Source of the DNA: Balneolaceae bacterium
GTDB lineage: Bacteria > Bacteroidota > Rhodothermia > Balneolales > Balneolaceae
Reading direction: 5' to 3'
NCBI GenBank assembly: GCA_017640605.1
Contig: JAEPQH010000003.1
Location: 124,001 to 188,000 of the forward strand
Length of the DNA stretch: 64,000 bases
The notes below the pieces were generated by a model, which had not been told where the DNA came from, did not search any database, and was given only the letters and a program-made list of their open reading frames with translations. The position numbers and the translations under genes were made by a program. Below, in pieces: positions 1 through 8,159 of this stretch; the first letter of the stretch is position 1; the number at the start of each line of letters is the position of its first letter.

Positions 1-1
1 A

Positions 2-661
2 ACTCAAAAAGTTTTAAATCAGATGAAGAAATATAAGGCTCAACCTATTCAGGTTTTGCCTTCAAGTTTGTTAAGCATGGGCAGTACAGAATTAGTCGTA
101 TTTCTGTTAGCAGCTTTATTCGGTGATATTTCTCTTGGATTTTATGCCTTAGCCTACAGGGTGTTAAGCGTTCCAAGCGCCTTTTTGGGATCGTCGGTTG
201 GTGAGGTATTTTATCAAAAAGCTAATGAATTGATCCAAAATAAATTGTCAGTAAACACTTTGCTTTATAAGACCTGGTTAGGTTTGGCATGCGTTTCGAT
301 AATTCCATCCATACTATTATTTCTATTTGGAGAAAATATACTTTCCTTTGTATTTGGTACAGAATGGATTACTGCTGGAACAGTAGCTGAATTACTTGCT
401 CCACTAATTTTCGTGAATTTTATTAGTGCTCCTACGGGTAAGCTGCTGATGGCACTAGGTGAACAAAAAGTGATGCCTGCGCTTTCTTTTTGCATAGTAA
501 TTAGCAGAGTATCCGGCTTGATGATTGGTTACTTTTCATCAGGTTTTCTAATGGGAATACTATTGATGGTAGTTTTCCATATAGCCTCTCTATTGTTGTA
601 CAATATTGTGCTTGTTTTTAAAGTTCGAAAATACCAGAAGCAACTAACCGATTCTTTGTAA
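2..661 (+). CDS. Polysaccharide flippase (Wzx/MATE-like), 3' part only
   Basis: The frame is open to the left edge, so only the C-terminal part (about 220 residues) is present. It has about six hydrophobic segments, and charged or Asn-containing stretches such as YQKANELIQNK between helices, as in the second half of O-antigen/exopolysaccharide flippases that move undecaprenyl-linked sugar units across the inner membrane. The first in-frame ATG is at 23, but because codons before it are open and the family is about 400-480 residues long, that is unlikely to be the true start. Its stop codon is directly followed by the ATG of the GT4 gene, so the two are probably co-transcribed in a surface-polysaccharide locus. 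The exact substrate cannot be told. Confidence 0.75.
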   Translation, partial: TQKVLNQMKKYKAQPIQVLPSSLLSMGSTELVVFLLAALFGDISLGFYALAYRVLSVPSAFLGSSVGEVFYQKANELIQNKLSVNTLLYKTWLGLACVSIIPSILLFLFGENILSFVFGTEWITAGTVAELLAPLIFVNFISAPTGKLLMALGEQKVMPALSFCIVISRVSGLMIGYFSSGFLMGILLMVVFHIASLLLYNIVLVFKVRKYQKQLTDSL

Positions 662-1828
662 ATGTATACTGTTGACTTAGTATCACATATCTATCCAACC
701 AAACATGATGTGAGTAGCGGAATATTCATCCAGAAAGAGGCCCGGTTGCTTGCCACTAAACATAAAGTAAATGTTTATTTACCTGCGGTTTATGCCCTAC
801 CATGGCAGCATCAGGCAAAAAGATCTTTTAATCCGGTTGATGAAAAGTTTCCGGTTAACAGAATAAAGTATCTGTCAGTCCCTCGCAGAAGGCTTCCTGC
901 TTTTAGCATTGCTAACTTATCACGAGCACTAATCCGAGATTTAAGATCATCGAAAAGTGATATTCTTCATATACACTGGCTATTTCCTGCCGGACTTTCT
1001 GTGCCTGAATTAAAAAAACAATTAAAAAAACCGATCGTATTAACACTGCATGGGGGTGATTGGTACTCAAATCTGAATCGCGGTATCGACCGTATGATTG
1101 CGGATGCATTAGATCAAACTGATATGATCATTTGCGTTGGAAAACAACTGAAGGAAGATATTCTTGTGAAATTTCCATCTCTTTCTGAGAAAATCACTCA
1201 TATTCCTCATGGCATCGATTGCAGTGTATTCCAACCTGCCTCAGAAGAGGAGAAAATTTCTTTGCGCAAAACTTTATCATGGGATTTGAAATCAGAACAT
1301 ATTCTCTGTGTCGCTAACTTTTATCAAGAAAAAGGCGTCGAATTATTAGTCGAAGCATTTTCGAATCTTTCATTGAAAGACCAATTTCATTTACACTTGA
1401 TTGCCCCTCGAAGAGACCGGAGTATTGAAAGCAACATTCAAACTATCATAGCAGAAAATGGACTAAATCAACTGGTTTCCATTTATCCTTCAATGTCGGA
1501 AAGTGAGTTAGTACAACGATATCAGTCAGCTGATTTTTTGGTCTCGCCAAGTAGAAAAGAAGGGTTTGGCTTAGCCATTGCAGAAGCTATTGCAACTGGC
1601 TTACCCGTTTTGGCTACAAGATCTGGAGGACCTGAAGAAATTGTTACAAAGGATACCGGGATTTTAGTAGAAGCAAGTAATATCAAAGCGTTGGGGAAAG
1701 GAATACAAAGCATGGCGAAAGAATACAATGAATATTCTTCGTCAATACTGCATCAATCCATTTCAACCCGATTTAGTCTATCATCCAAACTTGATGCATT
1801 AACTTCTATATATCAGCGATTAGCGTAA
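662..1828 (+). CDS. Glycosyltransferase family 4
   Basis: A 388-residue GT-B fold protein expected to transfer a sugar from a nucleotide donor in the cytoplasm during polysaccharide assembly. The N-terminal half has the acceptor-side Rossmann fold with LHIHWLFPAG and TLHGGDW; the C-terminal half has the GT4 donor-binding signature EGFGLAIAEA (E-x7-E) followed by TGLPVLATRSGGPEEIV. Length is normal for the family. The ATG abuts the TAA of the upstream flippase, implying translational coupling. The last 9 bases overlap the end of the convergent GT2 gene on the other strand. Sugar specificity is not readable from sequence. Confidence 0.9.
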   Translation: MYTVDLVSHIYPTKHDVSSGIFIQKEARLLATKHKVNVYLPAVYALPWQHQAKRSFNPVDEKFPVNRIKYLSVPRRRLPAFSIANLSRALIRDLRSSKSDILHIHWLFPAGLSVPELKKQLKKPIVLTLHGGDWYSNLNRGIDRMIADALDQTDMIICVGKQLKEDILVKFPSLSEKITHIPHGIDCSVFQPASEEEKISLRKTLSWDLKSEHILCVANFYQEKGVELLVEAFSNLSLKDQFHLHLIAPRRDRSIESNIQTIIAENGLNQLVSIYPSMSESELVQRYQSADFLVSPSRKEGFGLAIAEAIATGLPVLATRSGGPEEIVTKDTGILVEASNIKALGKGIQSMAKEYNEYSSSILHQSISTRFSLSSKLDALTSIYQRLA

Positions 1829-2632
1829 GAAGCGGTTATAGGCTTCTATACCAACTATTTTTGCCAACCGGAATTTGATATCTAGAAGTCTGTATTTAAC
1901 CCATAGCTTGAGGGTAAATAAAAACCCTTGTTTTTTGAATGCGTTATTATGTTTTGCATAGATCTGTTTGGCCCCCCTGATCTTTTTATCGAAGTTTACA
2001 CTAATCTGATCTGTGGATTGAAATTCTTCTGTTAACACTTCGTCCACATAATCGACTCCATAAAATTCACTCAAACGAATTTGTAAATCATATTCCTGAT
2101 TGGATACCAATTCTTCATCAAAGCCATTTACTTTAAGAACAGCTTCTTTTTTGTAGAGCACAGTTTCAATACCATCAATCAAGAATTTCTCGAGTAATCG
2201 TTTATGGATGTCTCCCCTGACCTTATTGTATTTTGTTACATTAAATCCCGTTCTGCCATCATTAGTATGACAAACTACAAAACCTAATCTTTCAACTTGA
2301 TGAGGATTCTTTGCGAATAGGTCAATTTGTTTCTCAATTTTAGTTGGGTAAAGTATATCGTCGTCATCCAGAAAATTTATAAACTCACCGTTCGATGCTT
2401 TAAGTCCACGATTTCTACAATAACATCCACCTTGATTAACCTCATTAACAAGCAACTTAACGGTTTCATCTCCAGAAAATAAATCCAGCACTCTGTTATC
2501 ATTTGCATCATCAATCACAATGATTTCAATGTTAGAGTACGTTTGCTTTTTTACCGAATCAATGGCTCTTTTTAGGAGGTCAGGACGTTTGTACGTAGGT
2601 ATGATTACACTTACAAGTGGTGAATTATTCAT
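1820..2632 (-). CDS. Glycosyltransferase family 2
   Basis: A 270-residue GT-A glycosyltransferase. It starts with the family signature VSVIIPTYKRPDLLKRAIDS, then EIIVIDDANDN and the metal-binding FLDDDD motif near residue 95, all typical of cytoplasmic inverting GT2 enzymes. It is the last gene of a three-gene minus-strand run; its ATG overlaps the stop of the asparagine-synthase-like gene by 8 bases (ATGAATAA), so the genes are probably translated together. The 3' end overlaps the plus-strand GT4 gene tail to tail by 9 bases. Acceptor unknown. Confidence 0.88.
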   Translation of the reverse strand: MNNSPLVSVIIPTYKRPDLLKRAIDSVKKQTYSNIEIIVIDDANDNRVLDLFSGDETVKLLVNEVNQGGCYCRNRGLKASNGEFINFLDDDDILYPTKIEKQIDLFAKNPHQVERLGFVVCHTNDGRTGFNVTKYNKVRGDIHKRLLEKFLIDGIETVLYKKEAVLKVNGFDEELVSNQEYDLQIRLSEFYGVDYVDEVLTEEFQSTDQISVNFDKKIRGAKQIYAKHNNAFKKQGFLFTLKLWVKYRLLDIKFRLAKIVGIEAYNRFLR

Positions 2633-3953
2633 CTAAAAACTCTCTCAAATGAAGGTTTAAAGAAATTATTCTGGATCGTAATGTTGAAGATGAAATTTTC
2701 TCTAATTCAATGTTATTAAATAATCCAATCTTAGATAAATATTTCATTGATTCATCTAACTCAATTGAATTATGACTTTCCTTACTGTTTGTTATAGTAT
2801 TTGAGTAAAAAAATCTTGAAAAGACCTTACCAGACTTTGTGTGAATGTATTTCAATAAGTCGGTCAGATAATTATAAGTTCGATTCGATAATGTCATTCC
2901 TCCTTCGGTTGTTGGGAATGATGCGAGTACAGGGTCAATCTTTGAAATAACTTTTCTATGAAATTGATTTAACCACCTAACTGACGTCGGTAACTGATTA
3001 GAAACCGACAGAAACTTGTTTTCAAGTAATGGCGAATAAGAAGGTGTGAAATTACCCGAAATCTTATTGAACAATGAAATTTGTTCCTTTATTCTGAAGT
3101 TCAGATAAATATTATCATATGTACTGGTATTATCATCTAACGTGTAGATCCCTAAAGTATCTACTAATTTTTCTATCCTATTATTATAGTTGATATACCC
3201 ATCTATAAATAAATCATCCGGAATATGTACTGGATACATCCTTGATTTGACTAGCCGATCTAAATTTGATTTTTTAACCCCATAAAATGGAAAGTCTTGC
3301 TGCCACCAAAAATCTTTATATAACTCCCCAGCCACACCAGTAATAGTTAAGTCAAAACCCTTTCTTTTTCTGATTTTTAACGCTCCTACTAGTGACTTAA
3401 TTGAATTAATATCAATTAAACCATCTGATAACCTTACTAATTCTTGAATATTATAATCTTGACCTGGTGATAGCGTATTCAGCCTCACATTAAGATAATT
3501 AGCAATTTTATTTACAATTTTCAATTCGTCTTCATCACCAGAAATTAAGGAATAAAATCCTTCAAAGGGCACTTTGTGATACTTTAACAATGCAATAATG
3601 AGCCTCGAATCGGTCCCACCGGTTATATCAACAGAAATTGATTTATCTCTGATCTTTTCCGCTATAATCCCAAATGTGTCTATGAAATAATCTACTGCAG
3701 AATCAATATTTATATAGGTTAGATCAGTATGCTCTTGAGGAATTAAATGTTCTTTATTTTCAAATTTCTTAGTTATATGCTTTAAGGGAGTCTCCTGTCC
3801 ATAGTAGTATCCATGAATCAGAAAATCAGCAATAGCCGCATGATTCAAATCTCCAACGGTAACTTCGCAGTCTACAGCTGCATCAAAAAACCTATCATAT
3901 TTTTTACCAGTTATGGAATTGATGAATTCTCTTTCAGAATTAGATGAAAACAT
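2625..3953 (-). CDS. Asparagine-synthase-like amidotransferase domain protein without glutaminase
   Basis: About 442 residues resembling the C-terminal synthetase domain of asparagine synthase (AsnB). The ATP-pyrophosphatase P-loop is present as DITGGTDSR near residue 110, and the segment before it (AAIADFLIHGYYYGQ) matches the AsnB linker. The N-terminal Cys-dependent glutaminase domain is missing, so the protein would need ammonia, another amine donor or a partner. Such proteins occur in sugar-polymer and peptide-natural-product loci, where they form amide bonds on sugars or peptides. The ATG shares a base with the stop of the upstream GT2 gene (TAATG). The gene looks clearly more AT-rich than pyrB/pyrR beside it, which suggests acquisition. 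A role in modifying the polysaccharide is inference. Confidence 0.75.
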   Translation of the reverse strand: MFSSNSEREFINSITGKKYDRFFDAAVDCEVTVGDLNHAAIADFLIHGYYYGQETPLKHITKKFENKEHLIPQEHTDLTYINIDSAVDYFIDTFGIIAEKIRDKSISVDITGGTDSRLIIALLKYHKVPFEGFYSLISGDEDELKIVNKIANYLNVRLNTLSPGQDYNIQELVRLSDGLIDINSIKSLVGALKIRKRKGFDLTITGVAGELYKDFWWQQDFPFYGVKKSNLDRLVKSRMYPVHIPDDLFIDGYINYNNRIEKLVDTLGIYTLDDNTSTYDNIYLNFRIKEQISLFNKISGNFTPSYSPLLENKFLSVSNQLPTSVRWLNQFHRKVISKIDPVLASFPTTEGGMTLSNRTYNYLTDLLKYIHTKSGKVFSRFFYSNTITNSKESHNSIELDESMKYLSKIGLFNNIELEKISSSTLRSRIISLNLHLREFLDE

Positions 3954-5050
3954 TACCAACTCTTCTTGCTGGAAAGCCCACTTTTTACCAATTGGTACAA
4001 AAAGCCAAAGAAGTGACCGAATTGCATCAGTATGAGTGAAATCAATGTGTTAACAAGATTCGAAACCACTCCGGGTTTTCTTCCCTTCTCATTCCAAATC
4101 TCTTCTTTGAAACAAGATCTTTTTGATAATACAATTCTGAATGACTCTAGAAACAGAATAAAAGCAAGACCCGCAATCACTTCAAATGAATACAATTTAG
4201 TTGATGTAACTGTATCAACTAATACATAAATGGTCAAAAGCATCAAACTTAAAAAAGGAATCATCCCTCGAATCGGGCTGATATCGGGGTGTAAAATCCG
4301 AGTTAAATAACGCCCTCTACCATATCGAAAATATTGTTTGAACAACTTCCCAAATGAATCTCGGGGGTAGTACCAGCTTTTAATTTCAGGACTAACATAC
4401 ACGGTTTCGCCATACTTTTCGATTAACCGGAGGTTTAACTCAGAATCCTGATTGGTAACATTTTCGGTATTAAAGCCACCGATTTCTCTTAAATCCTTTG
4501 TACGAAAACATCCCAGAAAAACGGTGTCGGCATATCCGAGATAATTCTCGTCCATATATTTTGCACCACCGTTTCCTAACACGCTTTTCACGGCTAATGC
4601 AATACCGGCTTGAACTCGATTTTTTGCCATGTAACGCTGTGCGCCACCCACATTTCGTGCACCGGTTTTTAGCATCACCGATACACATTTTTCTACATAA
4701 TCTTCTTTGTAGTGGCAATGCCCGTCGGCTCGAAGAAAAATTTCTCCTTCCGCAACATCTATCATCCTATTTAAACCATAAGACTGATATTTCTCGGGGT
4801 TATCGACTAATTTTACACGCTTATCCTCCTTCGAGAGTTCAGCAATTATAGCACGAGTTCGGTCAGTGCTACGTCCGTCTGCGATGAGTATTTCAACCAG
4901 ATTTGGATATGCCGTAGCAAGGAATCCCTCAACTACTCTGCGGATGTGCTTCTCTTCGTTATACACTGGGATTGCCACAGTTACGCTAGGCAATTCATCT
5001 ATGTGGGTAAGGTCTGTGATATAATTCGGTTTTACTTCTGTTGCAAACAA
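3953..5050 (-). CDS. Membrane-anchored glycosyltransferase family 2 (ExoA-like)
   Basis: A 365-residue GT2 with VTVAIPVYNEEKHIRRVV near residue 25, LIADGRSTDRT and FLRADGHCHY (the DxD-like ADG), then NQDSELNLRL corresponding to the acceptor/base region, followed by three or four hydrophobic segments from about residue 255. This arrangement is that of succinoglycan-type ExoA glucosyltransferases, which act on lipid-linked intermediates at the inner membrane. No ATG lies near the expected N-terminus; TTG at 5050 is the best start, with an in-frame stop shortly upstream. It is the first gene of the minus-strand run with the asparagine-synthase-like gene and another GT2. Confidence 0.82.
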   Translation of the reverse strand: MFATEVKPNYITDLTHIDELPSVTVAIPVYNEEKHIRRVVEGFLATAYPNLVEILIADGRSTDRTRAIIAELSKEDKRVKLVDNPEKYQSYGLNRMIDVAEGEIFLRADGHCHYKEDYVEKCVSVMLKTGARNVGGAQRYMAKNRVQAGIALAVKSVLGNGGAKYMDENYLGYADTVFLGCFRTKDLREIGGFNTENVTNQDSELNLRLIEKYGETVYVSPEIKSWYYPRDSFGKLFKQYFRYGRGRYLTRILHPDISPIRGMIPFLSLMLLTIYVLVDTVTSTKLYSFEVIAGLAFILFLESFRIVLSKRSCFKEEIWNEKGRKPGVVSNLVNTLISLILMQFGHFFGFLYQLVKSGLSSKKSW

Positions 5051-5092
5051 AGTACTAAAGCTAACTAAAAGTTCTTAAATATAACCAATTCT

Positions 5093-6043
5093 CTACACCC
5101 GATTTCCACCACTTAACAAATACAGAACTGCCATACGAACAGCCACCCCATTGGTTACTTGATCCAGAATTACTGCTCTGTCACTATCTGCAACATCGCT
5201 TTCAAGTTCTACTCCTCGGTTTATTGGTCCGGGATGCATGATTTTAAAGTCAGGATACTTTTCCAAGTGCTCCATTCTGATTCCAAATAAATCGTGGTAT
5301 TCTCGAAGTGAAGGGAATAATCCGGGGGTATGATCTTGCCGTTCTAATTGAATGCGTAGCGCCATCGCTATATCGCACCACGCCAAAGTTTCTTCCAGAT
5401 TGTAAGAAATGGTACAACCCATTTGCTCTACAAACTTTGGCATAAAAGTTTTTGGGCCACAAATAATTACTTCGGCACCTACTTTTATTAAACCAATAAT
5501 ATTTGATCGGACAACCCTACTGTGTGAGATATCACCAATAATCGCAATCTTCTTTCCGGTGAGATCAGGATGGATTTGCTGCATGGTAAACATATCGAGC
5601 AGCGCCTGTGTTGGATGTTCATGAGCTCCATCGCCGGCATTAAGAATAGAGGCGTCTACACACTGGGTTAGAAAATCGGGTACGCCCGGACTCTCATGCC
5701 TACACACTACCATATCAATTTTCATTGAGCTGATATTGCGGATCGTGTCCTTAAGCGACTCTCCTTTTTTGGTGCTGGAAGTGCTTGCCGAAAAATTCAC
5801 TACATCAGCACCCATTCTTTTTTGAGCTAGTTCGAAGGATAAACGCGTTCTAGTACTATTTTCGTAAAAGAGGTTTACGATGGTTTTATCCCGTAATGTT
5901 GGGATTTTAGGCACCGGTCGATCGAGTATTTCACGAAATGACTTTGCCTGTTCCAGTACAAAGAGGATGTCTTCCTTTGAATACTCGGCTAGCCCCAACA
6001 GATGCTTTTGTTCAAACTGATAATCTTCGGGAATACTACTCAT
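5093..6043 (-). CDS. pyrB: Aspartate carbamoyltransferase catalytic subunit
   Basis: Catalyses carbamoyl phosphate + aspartate to N-carbamoylaspartate, the first committed step of pyrimidine synthesis. The carbamoyl-phosphate loop FYENSTRTRLSFE, the following loop SSTKKGESL, HPTQALLD and the HPGPINRG motif near the C-terminus are all intact. About 316 residues, normal for the catalytic chain. I chose the ATG at 6043 because GGAGG sits at the right distance before it, whereas the upstream alternative at 6061 would place that ribosome site inside the gene. The start overlaps the pyrR stop by 8 bases (ATGAGTAG). No pyrI regulatory subunit is adjacent, so control probably comes through PyrR. Confidence 0.97.
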   Translation of the reverse strand: MSSIPEDYQFEQKHLLGLAEYSKEDILFVLEQAKSFREILDRPVPKIPTLRDKTIVNLFYENSTRTRLSFELAQKRMGADVVNFSASTSSTKKGESLKDTIRNISSMKIDMVVCRHESPGVPDFLTQCVDASILNAGDGAHEHPTQALLDMFTMQQIHPDLTGKKIAIIGDISHSRVVRSNIIGLIKVGAEVIICGPKTFMPKFVEQMGCTISYNLEETLAWCDIAMALRIQLERQDHTPGLFPSLREYHDLFGIRMEHLEKYPDFKIMHPGPINRGVELESDVADSDRAVILDQVTNGVAVRMAVLYLLSGGNRV

Positions 6044-6587
6044 CTTCCAGTTCCTCCACATTTACCAGATATACAGCGTCTTCTCCGTCCAGTTCTTCAA
6101 CTTTTACTCTGATTTCTTCTTTACTATGGGTAGGCACATAGAGTCCGGTAAAATCCGGTGCAATGGGTAGTTCTCTGTGTCCCCGATCTACCATACAGCA
6201 AAACTGAATTTTTCTAGGGCGACCATAAGCCATTAGTGCATCCATTGCTGAGCGAACGGTACGACCGGTGTAGAGTACGTCATCAATCAGAATTACATCA
6301 CGATCGTATAGATCGAATGGGATTTCGGTAACCTTCACTTCCGGCATTTTCAATTTGGTACGAAAATCATCTCGATAAAAAGTAACGTCGAGTACACCGA
6401 AATCAATTTCTATTCCAAATTCCTTTTTGATGTGTGCTACAATTCGCTTGCCTAAATACACGCCACGAGTCTGCATCCCAATGATTGCCAGCCGAGATGG
6501 ATCATCGTACGACTCCAAAAATTGATGGGCGAATCGCAAAAACGTGCGATCGAGTTCTTCGGCGTTCATGATTTGAACTTTATCCAA
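6036..6587 (-). CDS. pyrR: PyrR regulator / uracil phosphoribosyltransferase
   Basis: PyrR binds pyr mRNA in a uridine-nucleotide-dependent way in many bacteria and also has weak UPRTase activity. The PRPP-binding signature VILIDDVLYTGRTVRSAMD is present around residues 100-118, followed by MVDRGHRELPIAPDFTG. The protein has 183 residues. The start is uncertain: TTG at 6587 preserves the KVQIMNAEELDR stretch that aligns with other PyrR N-termini, while ATG at 6569 is an alternative. It is the first gene of a pyrR-pyrB operon with overlapping ends. The leader before it is only about 70 bases and shows no PyrR-type hairpin that I can recognise. Confidence 0.95.
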   Translation of the reverse strand: MDKVQIMNAEELDRTFLRFAHQFLESYDDPSRLAIIGMQTRGVYLGKRIVAHIKKEFGIEIDFGVLDVTFYRDDFRTKLKMPEVKVTEIPFDLYDRDVILIDDVLYTGRTVRSAMDALMAYGRPRKIQFCCMVDRGHRELPIAPDFTGLYVPTHSKEEIRVKVEELDGEDAVYLVNVEELEDE

Positions 6588-6618
6588 GCCTGCAGGTCGT
6601 TTTGATGCTTAATTTTGC

Positions 6619-6626
6619 CAAATATA
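6619..6626 (-). promoter_or_regulatory. Candidate -7 promoter box of pyrR-pyrB
   Basis: Read on the minus strand this is TATATTTG, an exact match to the TAnnTTTG -7 element described for Bacteroidota housekeeping sigma factors, about 31 bases before the pyrR TTG. No convincing -33 box is seen, so this is only a suggestion. Confidence 0.35.
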
Positions 6627-6659
6627 CGAGTTTTCAGGATTTATTTAGGTGCAGAAAAT

Positions 6660-7784
6660 TCAAACTTTTTTACCCGTCAAAATCTCCAATATTTGCATAG
6701 AAGCTTTCCCATCCCCAAATGGATTTTTTTTCGCGCTTCTTTCGCGATAAAGCGCTTCATTATTCAGCAATCGTTCTACGCTTTGAGTAATTAAGCTCGG
6801 ATTTGTACCCACTAACTCTGCGGTTCCAGCTTCAATGGCTTCCATTCGCTCAGTGTGATCGCGCATTACAAGCACCGGCTTTCCTAAACTAGGCGCTTCT
6901 TCCTGAATACCTCCGCTATCGGTTAGCACAAGATAAGAGTGTTGCATTAGCCAGATAAATTCTGGATAGCCTAATGGCTCCATTAACAAGACGTTCTCAA
7001 CATCGCCAAGAATTGAATACACCGGCTCTTGCACTTTGGGGTTCAAATGCACCGGATAAACGATCTGTAAATCCGATCTTTGCGCTATTTTTTTTAGGGC
7101 GATGCAGATTTTTTTAAATCCGTCTCCAAAACTCTCACGGCGATGACCGGTAACTAAAATGAGTTTCTTACTTGGGTTCAAGCTCGATGTAAGCTGCTCT
7201 ATTTCCGGTGAACTGTAATCTTCTAGTAATTCAATTCCCGATAATAAGGCATCAATTACCGTATTTCCCGTTACCCAGATTTTATCGGGCTCGATTCCTT
7301 CATCTAATAAATTATTTTTTGCTGTAATGGTAGGTGCGAAGTGAAGATCTGCCAATCGTGCTGTAACTTGCCGATTAACTTCTTCAGGATAGGGTGAGAA
7401 ACGATTCAACGTTCTTAATCCTGCTTCGATATGGTACACCTTAATTCCTGAGTAAAATGCGGCCAGTGCTCCTATGGTAGAAGTAGTGGTATCACCCTGA
7501 ACAAAGATTGCATCCGGTTTAGCCTGCTGAAATACCTCTTTTAACCCATCTAAAATTGCTGATGACAACGAAACCAACCCCTGTCCTTTTTTCATCACAT
7601 CGAGGTCGAAGTCTGGTTTAATTCCGAAAAAATCCAACACCTGATCTAACATTTCACGGTGTTGAGCGGTTACGCATACCTGCGTGTCAAATTGAGGTTG
7701 ATTCTTGAACAATCGGATTACCGGTGCCATTTTAATGGCTTCGGGGCGTGTTCCGAATACAAACAGATACTTTTTCTTCGACAT
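6660..7784 (-). CDS. wecB: UDP-N-acetylglucosamine 2-epimerase, non-hydrolysing
   Basis: Interconverts UDP-GlcNAc and UDP-ManNAc in the cytoplasm, supplying ManNAc-type sugars for envelope polysaccharides. The N-terminus FGTRPEAIKMAPVI, VQGDTTTS, HIEAGLRT, the TGHRRES motif and the C-terminal LTDSGGIQEEAPSLGKP motif match the WecB/MnaA family over its whole length (374 residues). It lies just upstream of pyrR-pyrB on the same strand but 72 bases apart with a possible promoter between, so probably a separate unit. The nearby polysaccharide locus (1-5 kb) is a likely user of its product. Confidence 0.96.
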   Translation of the reverse strand: MSKKKYLFVFGTRPEAIKMAPVIRLFKNQPQFDTQVCVTAQHREMLDQVLDFFGIKPDFDLDVMKKGQGLVSLSSAILDGLKEVFQQAKPDAIFVQGDTTTSTIGALAAFYSGIKVYHIEAGLRTLNRFSPYPEEVNRQVTARLADLHFAPTITAKNNLLDEGIEPDKIWVTGNTVIDALLSGIELLEDYSSPEIEQLTSSLNPSKKLILVTGHRRESFGDGFKKICIALKKIAQRSDLQIVYPVHLNPKVQEPVYSILGDVENVLLMEPLGYPEFIWLMQHSYLVLTDSGGIQEEAPSLGKPVLVMRDHTERMEAIEAGTAELVGTNPSLITQSVERLLNNEALYRERSAKKNPFGDGKASMQILEILTGKKV

Positions 7785-8159
7785 TAACTACCTAATTTTC
7801 GATGCCTTTGAAAGTATTACATTTTAAACTCTGATAAATAGTTAAAATCCTGATTAAGGCTTTACAATTCATAGCAATGCCTGCCTTTCATTTCGTTGGC
7901 ATTCACTATTTGTGATGAGGGCACCTTAAAGAAGTGCTAATTAGCGAAAACTTCCTTCCAAATACACGGTTAAAGAACGTTTTTCATAGTTAGGCTAAAG
8001 CCCTGTATAGTGATAAATATATTGTTATTTATTTCATGTTTTTCCTACATTTATGCGCATAAATACTTTTCGGTGTGACATGTTTTACAAACGGTTTTTT
8101 CAATACCAAAGTCAAATTAAAGGGTCACTCTAATTTTAATATAATAAGCGAGAAGGCTG
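7785..8159 (+). promoter_or_regulatory. Divergent intergenic region with a 16-bp perfect palindrome
   Basis: No gene is visible. Two AT-rich inverted repeats stand out: ATTTATGCGCATAAAT at 8049-8064 is a perfect 16-bp palindrome, and 8013-8032 contains ATAAATA facing TATTTAT around a 6-base loop. Both lie about 95-145 bases before the lipoprotein gene at 8160, where an operator could sit. GAGAAGG just before 8160 is a good ribosome site. Confidence 0.4.
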
